DNA from: Paenibacillus_AA sp045062745
GTDB lineage: Bacteria > Bacillota > Bacilli > Paenibacillales > NBRC-103111
Assembly (NCBI RefSeq): GCF_045062745.1
Contig: NZ_JBJGED010000029.1
Span: 1-64,000 of the forward strand
DNA length: 64,000 bases
Direction of reading: 5' to 3'
Part shown: positions 9,319 to 18,179 of the stretch, one piece after another
How the letters are laid out: every line of letters begins with the position of its first letter
Position numbering within the stretch: position 1 is the stretch's first letter
Made by a program: the position numbers and the translations under genes
The notes under the pieces: generated by a model
Database searches by the model: none
The model's input: only the letters and a program-made list of their open reading frames with translations
What the model was told of the DNA's origin: nothing

Positions 9319-9984
9319 TCACCTGGACCGCTCTGGCTGTAAATTGTACACCAAATAATACAAGGAACCGGTGACAAACCCGAAAACGACAATGAAAGCG
9401 AGCGAGTCCGGTTCGACCATCGCCTGGACGGTGTCCCGGACGATCTTCATCGGATCGCGAAGCAAGTCCCACGAATTCCAGCGCAGGAACCGGCCCAGAT
9501 AGACGCCGATGCTGCCCAGAGCCAGTACCAGAAGCGCGAAGGCGTGACCATAGCGGACTCCGTACCCGCTCCGGATGCGCTCCTGCATCCGCAGCAGCGA
9601 GACGACGCCGAGCCCCCAGCCGAGGATGACCGCCAACGCGTGCAGAGAAATATCGTAATAAAGCATCGGCTTCGAAACCGAGCGGCTGAAATAGCCGATG
9701 TGTACGATATCGGTGATGATGTAGAAGCAGTTCGGGAAGAAGAACAGCCAGACTAGACCGACTCCCGCGATTCCAAGCGTCCATCGGCTTCCCCGCTCGA
9801 GTCGGCGGCTGATCCAGGACGAACATACATAGGGAATCCAGGCGAGCACCAAGTTCGGGACTAGCAGCCATAAGTATGTGGGATGGTCCGTGACGATGAA
9901 GCGCATCGCAATGAGCGCTCCGCATAAAACCGTGCACCAGAGGAATGTGAGCAAGAGACGATATTGATGGATCCGACGGGTCAT
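9319..9984 (-). CDS. DUF1361-like membrane protein
   Basis: The protein has 221 residues and about six transmembrane helices. Conserved-looking features include the FFFPNCFYIITDIVHIG segment near residue 80-97 and FLRWNSWDLL near 170, which match my memory of the DUF1361 family. No catalytic function is known for that family. The start ATG follows AAGGAG. It ends 4 bases before the histidine kinase gene and may be co-transcribed with the two-component system, which would make it an accessory to the sensor, but the pairing could be accidental. Confidence 0.7.
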   Translation of the reverse strand: MTRRIHQYRLLLTFLWCTVLCGALIAMRFIVTDHPTYLWLLVPNLVLAWIPYVCSSWISRRLERGSRWTLGIAGVGLVWLFFFPNCFYIITDIVHIGYFSRSVSKPMLYYDISLHALAVILGWGLGVVSLLRMQERIRSGYGVRYGHAFALLVLALGSIGVYLGRFLRWNSWDLLRDPMKIVRDTVQAMVEPDSLAFIVVFGFVTGSLYYLVYNLQPERSR

Positions 9985-10051
9985 GACTTGATGCGCTCCT
10001 TGTCAAATGGCTCTCTTTTCACAGTACCACACCTCACTTTTCGCCCGCAAC

Positions 10052-10088
10052 AAAAAGCCGACATCCTCGTATTCCAAGGAATGTCGGC
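10052..10088 (-). terminator. Intrinsic terminator of the yebC-like gene
   Basis: GCCGACAT and ATGTCGGC form an 8-bp stem that on the minus strand runs into TTTTTG, just downstream of the gene ending at 10111. Confidence 0.85.
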
Positions 10089-10110
10089 CTGTATGCGCAT
10101 GAGAGCTTGT

Positions 10111-10830
10111 CTACTCGCTCAGCTCCACGTTATGATACACCTGCTGGACGTCTTCGAGATCCTCCAAGGCGTCGATGAGCTTCTCGAATTGCGAAACGGA
10201 CTCCTCGGGAAGCTGCACGTCGCTCTGGGCCAACATCGTAATCTCGGCAACGGTGAACTCCGTGACCCCCGCTTGCTTGAACGCATCCTGAACGGCCTGG
10301 AATTGGCTCGGGTCGGCATATACGATCACCGCTTCGTCTTCCTCCACGATATCCCGCACGTCCACGTCCGCTTCCATTAGCAGCTCGAGCACTTCGTCCG
10401 ACGTTTTCCCCTCGATGCCGAACACCGCCGTCTCATCGAACATATAAGCGACCGATCCGCTTACTCCCATACTGCCGCCATTCTTATTGAACGCGGACCG
10501 TACCGTGGCGGCGGTCCGATTCACGTTGTTCGTGAGCGCATCGACGATAATCATCGCGCCGTTCGGTCCGAAGCCCTCATAACGGAGCTCTTCGTAATTC
10601 TCGTCGGAATTGCCCTTCGCTTTCTCGATCGCGCGGTCGATAATCGCTTTCGGCACGTTGTACGTTTTGGCGCGCTCCAGCACGAACCGCAACGAGGCGT
10701 TCGCCTCCGGATCCGGGGAATCTTTCTTGGCGGCCACATAAATCTCTACCCCGAATTTGGCATAAATCCGGCTTGTGTTCGCGTCTTTCGAAGCTTTCTT
10801 CTCTTTGATATTGTTCCACTTGCGTCCCAT
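10111..10830 (-). CDS. yebC: YebC/PmpR-family regulatory protein
   Basis: The 239-residue protein starts MGRKWNNIKEKKASKDANTS, close to the classic YebC N terminus, and continues with KFGVEIYVAAKK, NVPKAIIDRAIEKAKG and RYEGFGPNG, all hallmarks of the family. YebC proteins are described as DNA-binding regulators and, more recently, as translation factors that help ribosomes through proline-rich stretches. The ATG at 10830 is preceded by GAGGG; an upstream in-frame extension to 11019 crosses the promoter and a terminator and is rejected. The gene is monocistronic, with its own promoter and terminator. Confidence 0.92.
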   Translation of the reverse strand: MGRKWNNIKEKKASKDANTSRIYAKFGVEIYVAAKKDSPDPEANASLRFVLERAKTYNVPKAIIDRAIEKAKGNSDENYEELRYEGFGPNGAMIIVDALTNNVNRTAATVRSAFNKNGGSMGVSGSVAYMFDETAVFGIEGKTSDEVLELLMEADVDVRDIVEEDEAVIVYADPSQFQAVQDAFKQAGVTEFTVAEITMLAQSDVQLPEESVSQFEKLIDALEDLEDVQQVYHNVELSE

Positions 10831-10873
10831 GTTTCCCTCGCTCATTAAGTAGGATTGAATTTTTAATGTAACT

Positions 10874-10902
10874 ATTATATACAATTTTCGACGATTTCCC
10901 AA
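10874..10902 (-). promoter_or_regulatory. Sigma-A promoter of the yebC-like gene
   Basis: On the minus strand, -35 TTGGGA (10902-10897) and -10 TATAAT (10879-10874) are separated by 17 bases. It lies 44 bases before the gene start. Confidence 0.7.
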
Positions 10903-10998
10903 GTTGTGAAACCCCACAAAGTGACGTGTGCCTCTGAAGCTTTTTCCATTCCTTTGCGGGGACCCCCGGGATTCATAAATTATAACTATGGTAATTAG

Positions 10999-11024
10999 AA
11001 AAAATCCCTTGCTGAGCAAGGGAT
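10999..11024 (-). terminator. Intrinsic terminator of the importer/HAD operon
   Basis: On the minus strand a 9-bp stem (ATCCCTTGC with GCAAGGGAT, 3-nt loop) is followed by six Ts. The same 25-nt sequence recurs at 19260-19284. Confidence 0.9.
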
Positions 11025-11045
11025 CCTGATTTCATAAGGTCAAAT

Positions 11046-11603
11046 CTAGAAATTTATACTCGCCCTCTCAGCTTCCACAAATTGCGAATTCAAGCGTTCG
11101 ATCAGATCGATCAATTCCATCGGCTCGCTAATCGTATACATCGGTCGTTCACTGTCGTCTGCCGACGTTTTCGGATATCTCGGCGTCCAGTTCAGGTGAA
11201 CGCTAGTGATGCCCATTTGATTCGCACCCTTGATATCGCGGCTTAGATTGTTTCCCACCATGACGATCCTCGAGCGGTCGCTATCGTTCAGGTCAAGGGC
11301 TCCGATCGCCGCCTTGAACATACGCGGACTCGGTTTGGAGGCTTTTATCGTCTCGGAGTAGATCATCGTCGTGAAATAATCGTAAATGCCGTTTTGGAGA
11401 AACATATTTTTGAAGGATTGAGCCAAACCGTCGGCGACCAACGCCAGCGTATAACCGCGTTCCGCAAGCATCTTCACCATCGTGTCCGCGCCCGGTATGA
11501 CATCGGCTTTGATGACGACGTCGTATTCGTCCCGGATTTCCGTGCTTTCGTCAATGATGGTGTCGCCGCTGTCCAGGAAAACGATGATTTTTTTAGGTTC
11601 CAC
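11046..11603 (-). CDS. HAD-superfamily hydrolase
   Basis: The roughly 185-residue phosphatase-like protein has motif I FLDSGDT (nucleophile Asp near residue 10), motif III Lys in KASKPSPRMF and motif IV MVGNNLSRDIKGA. It is a typical small haloacid-dehalogenase hydrolase. Motif IV has Asn-Asn where many members have Gly-Asp, but the downstream Asp is kept. The GTG at 11603 is chosen because it immediately follows the stop of the ATPase gene (11608) with GGTGG upstream; longer ATG readings overlap that gene. As the last gene of the importer operon it may dephosphorylate a product of the imported compound; the substrate is unknown. Confidence 0.8.
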   Translation of the reverse strand: MEPKKIIVFLDSGDTIIDESTEIRDEYDVVIKADVIPGADTMVKMLAERGYTLALVADGLAQSFKNMFLQNGIYDYFTTMIYSETIKASKPSPRMFKAAIGALDLNDSDRSRIVMVGNNLSRDIKGANQMGITSVHLNWTPRYPKTSADDSERPMYTISEPMELIDLIERLNSQFVEAERASINF

Positions 11604-11607
11604 TCCG

Positions 11608-12636
11608 TTATTCCACCTTTTCGTACGAATTGACGCCTTTGAGGTGAAGCTCGCCCGCATAATGGCAGGCAACGTAATGCTGGTCGCCTATCTCGCGAAC
11701 GGCGGGCTCGTCGGTCACACATTGATCCATCTTGTATGGGCATCTCGGATGAAAGTGGCAGCCGCTCGGGGGCTTGGCCGGATTCGGCACTTCCCCCTCC
11801 AGAATAATCCGTTCCTTTTTGAAATTCGGATCGGGCATCGGTACGGCGGATAACAAGGCTTCCGTATAAGGATGTCCAGGGTTCGCAAACAGTGAATCTG
11901 CAGGCGCGAGCTCGACGATTTTCCCCAGATGCATCACGGCGACGCGGTCCGAAATGTGCTCGACGACACTGAGATCGTGCGAAATAAAAATATACGTGAT
12001 TTTATACTGCTTTTGCAAATCTTTGAGTAGGTTGATGATTTGGGCCTGTATGGAAACGTCGAGCGCCGACACCGCTTCATCGCATACAATGAGCCTCGGC
12101 CGGCTGGCCAGCGCGCGGGCAATGGCGATGCGCTGCCGCTGTCCCCCGGAGAAAGCGTGCGGGTACCGTTCCAAATAGCTCGCGTTAAGACCGGTTTTCT
12201 CCGCGATCTCCGTCACTCTTTCCCTGATTTCGGATCGGCTTAATTTACGGGTTGCGGTTAAAGGCTCGCTAATGATGTTAAAGACGCTCATTCTCGGACT
12301 CAAGGAAGAATACGGATCTTGGAAAATCATTTGAATGTCTTGTCTGTATCGGTTGTATGCGTCGCCCTTCAGTTTGAGGAAGTCGCACGGTTCGCCGTTT
12401 TCCGGATAATAAACAACCTCGCCGGAGGAAGCTTCGATCCCGCGCACGATGCAACGGCCTAACGTTGTTTTGCCGCAGCCGGACTCTCCGACGATGCTCA
12501 ACGTCTCCCCTTCCCTAAGCTCGAACGAAATGTCCGTTACGACGCGGATGGGACCGTTTTTCCGGAAGCCGAAGACACTTTTCTTCCCGTCAAATTGCTT
12601 GGTCAGCCGATGGACCTGCAGAATCGTTTTGGACAC
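11608..12636 (-). CDS. Opp/Dpp-type ABC importer ATPase, F subunit
   Basis: The ATPase carries Walker A (GESGCGKTT), signature FSGGQRQRIAIARAL, Walker B (LIVCDEA) and a C-terminal oligopeptide-transporter extension with Cys residues (CHFHPRCPYKMDQC), which in relatives binds an iron-sulfur cluster. The GTG at 12636 has GGAGGAGG at ideal spacing, so I prefer it to the earlier codon at 12699. It overlaps the end of the D-subunit gene by 47 bases. It pairs with the D subunit to power the OppB/OppC-like permeases of this operon. Confidence 0.9.
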   Translation of the reverse strand: MSKTILQVHRLTKQFDGKKSVFGFRKNGPIRVVTDISFELREGETLSIVGESGCGKTTLGRCIVRGIEASSGEVVYYPENGEPCDFLKLKGDAYNRYRQDIQMIFQDPYSSLSPRMSVFNIISEPLTATRKLSRSEIRERVTEIAEKTGLNASYLERYPHAFSGGQRQRIAIARALASRPRLIVCDEAVSALDVSIQAQIINLLKDLQKQYKITYIFISHDLSVVEHISDRVAVMHLGKIVELAPADSLFANPGHPYTEALLSAVPMPDPNFKKERIILEGEVPNPAKPPSGCHFHPRCPYKMDQCVTDEPAVREIGDQHYVACHYAGELHLKGVNSYEKVE

Positions 12637-13672
12637 GGATATCCTCCTCCCCCTTCTTGTCGAAAAGGAAACACCGCACGGTATGCTCGGGGGAAACACG
12701 GGTCAGCGGGACGGCCTGGTTGTCGCACACTCCCGGCATCCGCTCCTTGCATCGGTCGTAAAATCCGCACATCTGCGGCATATTCAGCGCAAGGGGCACC
12801 GTTCCTTCAATCGACTCCAGCCGATTATTTTTGCGTCCGAGCTTCGGCATCGAATGCAGCAAGCCTTTGGTGTACGGATGCTTGGGGTTGTTGAAAATTT
12901 CCTTGACGGTGGACTGCTCCACAATTTTACCCAGATACATGACCGCCACCTCATCGCACATTTCGGCGATAATGCCAAGATCGTGGGTGACGAGGAGGAT
13001 CGCCATCCCGAATTCCTTCTGCAGCTCCTTCATCAGTTCAAGCACTTGAGCTTGAATCGTCACATCAAGCGCCGTTGTCGGTTCATCGGCAATGAGCAGC
13101 TCTGGGTTGCAGGACAACGACATCGCAATCATGGCACGCTGCCGCATCCCGCCCGAGAATTCATGGGGAAATTGCTCGAACCGTTTCTCTTCGTCGGATA
13201 TTCCGACTTTGCGTAGCATTTCCAGGGCGATCTGCTTCGCTTCCCGTTTATTTTTCGTCCGATGGATCAGGATGGCCTCCATAATCTGATTGCCGATCGA
13301 ATACATCGGAGAAAACGCGGTCATCGGCTCCTGAAAGATCATGGATATTTTTTTGCCGCGTATCGCTCGTATTTGCCGCCCCTTCGGATCCATCCTTAAC
13401 AAATCAATCGGCATCGACGAATGCTCCGCTCCGGGCTGATACACAATGCTTCCCGATGTTTCGCATTCCTTGGGGTTAATGGAGATAATCGCCCGGCTGG
13501 TCAAGCTTTTTCCGCAGCCCGATTCTCCAACTAAGCCTAATGTTTTCCCCTTCTTGATTTCAAAGTCCACCCCGTCGACCGCGGCGAGCGTACCGGCGTC
13601 CATACGGATCCGGATCTTGAGGTCCCGAACGGAGAGGAGCGGTGAACCGGGGTCCGTTTGATGAGCCGTCAT
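12590..13672 (-). CDS. Opp/Dpp-type ABC importer ATPase, D subunit
   Basis: Walker A (GESGCGKSLTS), a Q-loop in MIFQEP, signature FSGGMRQRAMIAMSL and Walker B (LLIADEPTTALD) are present, with the family's C-terminal Cys-containing extension (GFYDRCKERMPGVCD). The start ATG follows GGGAGGGG. It is the partner of the F-subunit ATPase encoded immediately downstream with overlapping ends. The tail past the usual domain end is Asp/Ser-rich and probably unstructured. Specificity is set by the binding protein, not this subunit. Confidence 0.9.
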   Translation of the reverse strand: MTAHQTDPGSPLLSVRDLKIRIRMDAGTLAAVDGVDFEIKKGKTLGLVGESGCGKSLTSRAIISINPKECETSGSIVYQPGAEHSSMPIDLLRMDPKGRQIRAIRGKKISMIFQEPMTAFSPMYSIGNQIMEAILIHRTKNKREAKQIALEMLRKVGISDEEKRFEQFPHEFSGGMRQRAMIAMSLSCNPELLIADEPTTALDVTIQAQVLELMKELQKEFGMAILLVTHDLGIIAEMCDEVAVMYLGKIVEQSTVKEIFNNPKHPYTKGLLHSMPKLGRKNNRLESIEGTVPLALNMPQMCGFYDRCKERMPGVCDNQAVPLTRVSPEHTVRCFLFDKKGEEDIRVQNDSAGPSADQAI

Positions 13673-13707
13673 AGGTTTTCCCCTCCCTATACTCTCGTAG
13701 GTCTTTC

Positions 13708-14853
13708 TTATTTCTTGTACGGATCGGCGGCGTCGCGCAACCCGTCTCCGATGAAATTAAAGGCGAGCACCGTAAGGATGACTGTGCCGAGCGGAATGAG
13801 CTTCCACGGATACAGAGCGACATTCTCGATTTGTTGAGCCTCCTGGAGAAGGACACCCCAGCTTGTAGCGGGGGAGCGGATGCCGAGCCCCAAAAAACTC
13901 ATCGCCGTCTCGCCCAATATCATCGACGGAATCGCCAGCGTAGCGGCTACCACCAGATAACTGATAAAGCCTGGAACAAGATGAACGCGGATGATTTTCA
14001 TACTTCGGACACCCGAGATTTTCGCCGCCATGACATAATCTTCATTTTTCAGGGAAATGAATTTGCTGCGAACGACACGTGCGAGCCCCGTCCAGTCAAT
14101 AAAAGCAAGAATGATGGTGATGTAGAAATACATTTGCACAACCGGTATACGCGGAGGAATCGCCGCAGACAGCGCCATCCAAAGCGGAAGCGTCGGAAAC
14201 GAGCGGATGACCTCGATCAATCTTTGGATCGTCGAATCGATCAGGCCGCCGAAATAACCGGAAATCCCGCCGATTACAATACCGAGCAAGAAGCTGATCG
14301 TTACGCCGACCAACGGAATGCTTAATGAAATTCGGCTGCCGAGCACGATCCGCGAGAATAGATCGCGGCCCATCCCATCCGTACCGAGCAGGAACACTTT
14401 CCCAGGGTTATCCACGCCGAATAAATGCTTATTGGTTGGAATCAATCCGAAAAGCTTATAGCTCTCCCCCTCCACGAACAGCTTGACCGGGTACTTGACT
14501 TCTGTGTCTCGCACATAGATTTTCCTAAGGGTTACCGGATCTCTACCGGACTTGAGTCCATACACGAATGGCCGCAGGTGAAACTTGCCTTCGCTATCGA
14601 CCCATTTCAAAGTCATAGGCGCGGTATTGATGTACTGGCTGTCGTAGCTTGTAAGGCCTTGCGGGGCAATAAACGGCGCGAACAGGGCAACTGCATATAT
14701 CGCTACCAAAAAGTACAGGCTCACTCGCGCCAATTTATGCTTCTTGAATTTCCGAACCATCAAGCGCCACTGCGAGCTGTAATATTCCTCGAGATGGGGC
14801 TTGGCTTTTCTTCTGCCCAAGTAGTTGAAAGGATTGTTTAGGATCGTTTTCAT
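13708..14853 (-). CDS. Opp/Dpp-type ABC importer permease, C subunit
   Basis: The 381-residue permease has a first helix near residues 40-62, an extended extracytoplasmic loop of about 120 residues, and five further helices. The EAA-type loop for ATPase contact is recognisable around AAKISGVRSMKIIRVHLVP. The loop after the first helix is longer than in most OppC proteins and matches sugar-oligomer transporters of the same family. It begins 3 bases after the B-subunit gene. Confidence 0.9.
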   Translation of the reverse strand: MKTILNNPFNYLGRRKAKPHLEEYYSSQWRLMVRKFKKHKLARVSLYFLVAIYAVALFAPFIAPQGLTSYDSQYINTAPMTLKWVDSEGKFHLRPFVYGLKSGRDPVTLRKIYVRDTEVKYPVKLFVEGESYKLFGLIPTNKHLFGVDNPGKVFLLGTDGMGRDLFSRIVLGSRISLSIPLVGVTISFLLGIVIGGISGYFGGLIDSTIQRLIEVIRSFPTLPLWMALSAAIPPRIPVVQMYFYITIILAFIDWTGLARVVRSKFISLKNEDYVMAAKISGVRSMKIIRVHLVPGFISYLVVAATLAIPSMILGETAMSFLGLGIRSPATSWGVLLQEAQQIENVALYPWKLIPLGTVILTVLAFNFIGDGLRDAADPYKK

Positions 14854-14856
14854 GGG

Positions 14857-15855
14857 TTACGCACCTCGATATTCCGTGCGGATTTTCGGATCGAGCCAGG
14901 CGAGCAGAATATCCGATATCAAGGTGCCTATTACGGTCAATATCGCCATGAAAAACAACCATGTGCCGGCTAAATACATGTCCTGGGCGAGCAGGGCGTT
15001 ATACATGACCGGACCTTGCAGCGGAAGGTTAAGGACAATCGCCGTAATCGTCGATCCGGTGAAAATGTGGGTGAGCGACCAGCCGATGGTGCTGATAATC
15101 GGATTAATTGCCGCGCGCGTCGGGTACTTCAAAATAATTTTCATTTCGGACAATCCTTTGGCGCGTGCGGTGACGACGTTGGGCTTGTTGATTTCCTCCA
15201 GCATTTGGCCCCTCATTACACGGATGAGCTCGGCCGTATTCGCCATGCCGATGACGATAATCGGGATAATCATATGCTTGAGCAGGTCGACCACTTTAGC
15301 GAACGACCAAGCGCTGTTCACCTGGTCTTCCGAGAAAAGCCCCAGCAGCGGATCCCCGAAGTACACAAACGACAAATACATCAAAATGACCGCCAGTAAA
15401 AAATGGGGAGTCGCCATGCCCAAAAAACCGAGAGCCGTAACGATATAATCTCCGACGGTATATTGCTTAATGGCGCTGTAAATCCCGATCGGGATGGCCA
15501 GCAAGTACGTAAAAGCCATAGTCACCAAAGAAACGATCAGAGTCAGCGGCAAAAATTGTCCGATCACCGCCGTTACCGGCTTGTTAAAATTGTAGGAGTA
15601 CCCGAAGTCGAAATGCAGGATGATATTTTTGGCCCAATAGAAATATTGCACGAACCAGGGCTGATCGAGACCGTAATGCGCTCTCAGCTGCTCCATTTCC
15701 TGCGTTGTCATGACATCGCCGGCTGCCGCCATCTTGGCGGCATAATTCGAAACGAAATCCCCGGGAGGAAGCTGTATGATATAGAAAACAATAGCGGAGA
15801 TCACAAATATGACGGGAATCATCAATAAGCATCTTCGAGCAATATAACCCAGCAT
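14857..15855 (-). CDS. Opp/Dpp-type ABC importer permease, B subunit
   Basis: The 332-residue permease has six predicted helices, the usual N-terminal RRCLLMIPVIFVISAIVF helix, and an EAA-like loop in TARAKGLSEMKIILKYPTR. It partners the C-subunit permease encoded 3 bases downstream. The ATG has GAGGGAGAG upstream. A strong hairpin separates it from the binding-protein gene, which would lower permease levels relative to the binding protein. Confidence 0.9.
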   Translation of the reverse strand: MLGYIARRCLLMIPVIFVISAIVFYIIQLPPGDFVSNYAAKMAAAGDVMTTQEMEQLRAHYGLDQPWFVQYFYWAKNIILHFDFGYSYNFNKPVTAVIGQFLPLTLIVSLVTMAFTYLLAIPIGIYSAIKQYTVGDYIVTALGFLGMATPHFLLAVILMYLSFVYFGDPLLGLFSEDQVNSAWSFAKVVDLLKHMIIPIIVIGMANTAELIRVMRGQMLEEINKPNVVTARAKGLSEMKIILKYPTRAAINPIISTIGWSLTHIFTGSTITAIVLNLPLQGPVMYNALLAQDMYLAGTWLFFMAILTVIGTLISDILLAWLDPKIRTEYRGA

Positions 15856-15877
15856 CCGCTCTCCCTCATTTCTTTAG

Positions 15878-15905
15878 AAAAAGGGGGGGAACTCAGTCCC
15901 CCCTT
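15878..15905 (-). terminator. Intercistronic hairpin between binding protein and permease genes
   Basis: AAGGGGGG and CCCCCCTT form an 8-bp stem, followed on the minus strand by TTTTTC. It lies in the gap between the binding-protein stop and the permease start. Such leaky terminators are common in importer operons and favour high binding-protein expression. Confidence 0.7.
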
Positions 15906-15918
15906 GGGTCACTGCCGA

Positions 15919-17883
15919 TTACTTGAAAAAGAATTGCGCCGGATGGGCATGCCCCAGATTTCGGAATTCATCGATATCGACGATCTCCTTCGGCACGTTC
16001 TTGAGGTTGTTTTTGACGACGGTGAGCGAGGGCGTAGGTCCCGTATACCCGATAACCCACTGATTTTTTTGATGCAGCTTAATGATCTCATTGCTCCATT
16101 TCACGATTTCCTCCTGATTTTTGGCCGCCTTCACTTTATCCCAATTTTCAAGAATTTTGGCTACGTCCCCTTCCGGCTTCACCCCTTCCTTGCCCTGGGA
16201 TTGGGTATACAACCCGTAATGCCCCAGCCATGGTGTGAGCACGCGAAGCGGGACCAATTCGTCCGGTCGATACGCGACGTTGACGAGGTTGACGCTAACC
16301 GGGAATGCTTGCACCTTATTCGCGTACTTCAGGTCCTGAAGCGTCCCTTGATCGACGATTTTTAGATCCGTTTTGATGCCGACGGCCTCGTAATATTTTT
16401 TGATGAGCTCCATAAACGGGGCGACCGTAGTGCTGTCATTGTGGAAGGTGAGCGCCAAATCGGATCCGTCGGAGAACGTTCTGAAGTTATTCTTATCCCG
16501 TTTCGTCAAACCGATTTCATCCAACAGTTTGTTGGCCCGGGCCACGTCATAATTGGCCCATTGCTTATCCCAGCCTTCCTGGTAGCCGACCAGCCCTTTA
16601 GGCACCGATGCCTGCTGCGGCTTGCCAAGTCCGTTCGTGATGATTTCGGAAATTTCGGTGCGATTGACCGCGACAGAGAGAGCTTCTCTGAACCGGATAT
16701 CCTGGAACAAAGTCCGATATCTCGGATCTTCGGTCGTTTGGTTCAGCTCCACACCCGTACTGGACCATGCTGTATTCGTCCATTGCAAGACGCGGTAATC
16801 CCCACGCTTTTCATTCTCTTTCAGCACTGTGAAATCACTGAAGCTAAACTGGTTCAAATCATAATTTCCGGCCAAAGTATCAAGCAGAGATTGATTGGGA
16901 TCCTGAATCTTCTTCAGATTGATGCGATCGATATAAGGAAGCTGTTTGCCTTGCCCATCCACCTTCCAGTAGTACGGGTTGCGCTCCATAACGAATACAT
17001 CGCTGTTCGGATCGTTCTTGGCATGCCAAGCTCTCAAGGTCGGAATTTGCGGGTAGATCCAATAATAGTATCCGGTTTCGACCAAGAACGTTTTGACATC
17101 CTTGAATCCCCACTGCTTGGCGATTTCCAACGCTTTCTCTTCGCCTACGAACTCAGGGAGAATCGTTTTTTGGAAATGTGCTGGGGCAAAAAACCATTTG
17201 TTATCGATCGCAACACGCTCAAGAAACAACACGCTCGGATACTTATGCTTTACCTTAAAGGTGTAATCATCAACCTTAGTTACCTCTGCCAGGGCTTTAG
17301 CTCCCGTAACGGGATCGACCGAATAGTAGGCGTCATAGATTTTTTTTCCGAAGGTTTCCTTCGTCAGCATGTGCTCCCAATAAAAGATCACATCGTCGGC
17401 CGTGAACGGAACCCCATCGGACCATTTCATTCCTTTCCGCAAATGAATCGTAAACTCAGTCGAATCCGCGTTGACCTCGTAGCTCTTGGCCACATTAGGT
17501 TCCACGCCGCTGCCGTCCGCTTTAAAGCGGAATAACGCTTCTTCCGTCGGTTTGCCGATCGTCCACCTGTCATTCGGACCTTTCCAAGGCATGCGCCATT
17601 CTCCGCCATACTTTCCGATTTCTTCGACGACGGCTTCCACCATCACATCTTCTTGGGCAGGAATTCGTTTGTCCAGGGAGGGTAAGCTGCCCGATTTTAC
17701 CGCTGCCGCAAGCACTGGAGATTCTGATAAAGCGCTTACAGTAAGGACCGCACTTTTCATCGGCGCTGCTTGTTCCGTAGGTTTCGCCGATTCGTTGACC
17801 TGTGCCGCTTTGTTGTCGTCTTCACATGCTGCCGTGAAGAGTATGAATGCTAGAAAAAAGAGACATAATGCGAATCGTTTCAC
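15919..17883 (-). CDS. Family 5 solute-binding lipoprotein of an Opp-type importer
   Basis: The 654-residue protein has a lipoprotein signal (lipobox FTAAC near residue 19) and the SBP_bac_5 fold, including YTFKVKHKYP-type beta-strand motifs, IRFREALSVAVNRTEI and a C-terminal lobe. It binds the transported ligand outside the cell and delivers it to the B/C permeases. It is about 100 residues longer than OppA. Larger members of this family often bind oligosaccharides, which fits the LacI-type control region upstream, but the ligand is not known. The start is GTG with AAGGAGG upstream. Confidence 0.88.
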   Translation of the reverse strand: MKRFALCLFFLAFILFTAACEDDNKAAQVNESAKPTEQAAPMKSAVLTVSALSESPVLAAAVKSGSLPSLDKRIPAQEDVMVEAVVEEIGKYGGEWRMPWKGPNDRWTIGKPTEEALFRFKADGSGVEPNVAKSYEVNADSTEFTIHLRKGMKWSDGVPFTADDVIFYWEHMLTKETFGKKIYDAYYSVDPVTGAKALAEVTKVDDYTFKVKHKYPSVLFLERVAIDNKWFFAPAHFQKTILPEFVGEEKALEIAKQWGFKDVKTFLVETGYYYWIYPQIPTLRAWHAKNDPNSDVFVMERNPYYWKVDGQGKQLPYIDRINLKKIQDPNQSLLDTLAGNYDLNQFSFSDFTVLKENEKRGDYRVLQWTNTAWSSTGVELNQTTEDPRYRTLFQDIRFREALSVAVNRTEISEIITNGLGKPQQASVPKGLVGYQEGWDKQWANYDVARANKLLDEIGLTKRDKNNFRTFSDGSDLALTFHNDSTTVAPFMELIKKYYEAVGIKTDLKIVDQGTLQDLKYANKVQAFPVSVNLVNVAYRPDELVPLRVLTPWLGHYGLYTQSQGKEGVKPEGDVAKILENWDKVKAAKNQEEIVKWSNEIIKLHQKNQWVIGYTGPTPSLTVVKNNLKNVPKEIVDIDEFRNLGHAHPAQFFFK

Positions 17884-17899
17884 GATGCAAATACCTCCT

Positions 17900-18010
17900 T
17901 CAAAAGGATGGATATGTGGCTGGACTTATCGGTCTCATTTTGCTGAAAACGCTGGATACGGTTCCTTTGGAAACCCCCGCCATCTTGGCAACATCGTTGA
18001 TCGTGGCCAT
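17900..18010 (-). pseudogene. Truncated LacI-family repressor remnant (DNA-binding head only)
   Basis: A 36-codon reading frame with a good ribosome site (GGAGGG) encodes MATINDVAKMAGVSKGTVSS followed by VFSKMRPIS. This is the start of a LacI-family helix-turn-helix head, including the hallmark TI.DVA..AGVS.GTVS pattern. It stops before the hinge helix, and the whole sugar-binding domain is missing. Sixteen bases later comes the binding-protein start. It looks like a deletion that joined a repressor gene's 5' end to the importer operon. It may still be translated and could help translation of the next gene, but it lacks the regions needed to dimerise and respond to an inducer. Confidence 0.8.
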
Positions 18011-18033
18011 TCGACCCTCCTCTCTTATTGCAT

Positions 18034-18059
18034 TAAACCGGTTTATTAAACCGGTTTAA
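18034..18059. promoter_or_regulatory. Tandem LacI-type operators before the importer operon
   Basis: Two adjacent palindromes, TAAACCGGTTTA (18034-18045) and TTAAACCGGTTTAA (18046-18059), have their centres 13 bp apart. A central CG inside an AT-flanked palindrome is the usual LacI-family operator pattern. They lie 24 bases upstream of the truncated repressor's start codon, so they probably once were its autoregulatory sites. I cannot place a clear -35/-10 pair around them. Confidence 0.65.
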
Positions 18060-18147
18060 TAAAACCTAAAACCTAGGGCTATCCGTTTACCATATCCACT
18101 ACCGAATTAATCTCCTAACAATATGCTAAAAGCAGGCGAATTTGTTC

Positions 18148-18161
18148 TGTAAGCGCTTAAA
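18148..18161. promoter_or_regulatory. cre-like / LacI-type palindrome
   Basis: TGTAAGCGCTTAAA matches the catabolite-responsive element consensus TGWAANCGNTNWCA at all but one fixed position. Its core TAAGCGCTTA is also repeated at 19006 and 19207. It may bind CcpA or another LacI-family protein, upstream of the importer operon. Confidence 0.5.
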
Positions 18162-18179
18162 AATTAAGTTAACGGCGTC

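Noticed and set aside
10831..11019. N-terminal extension of the yebC-like protein
   Set aside because: It would read through the sigma-A promoter and an intrinsic terminator; the standard N terminus begins at 10830.
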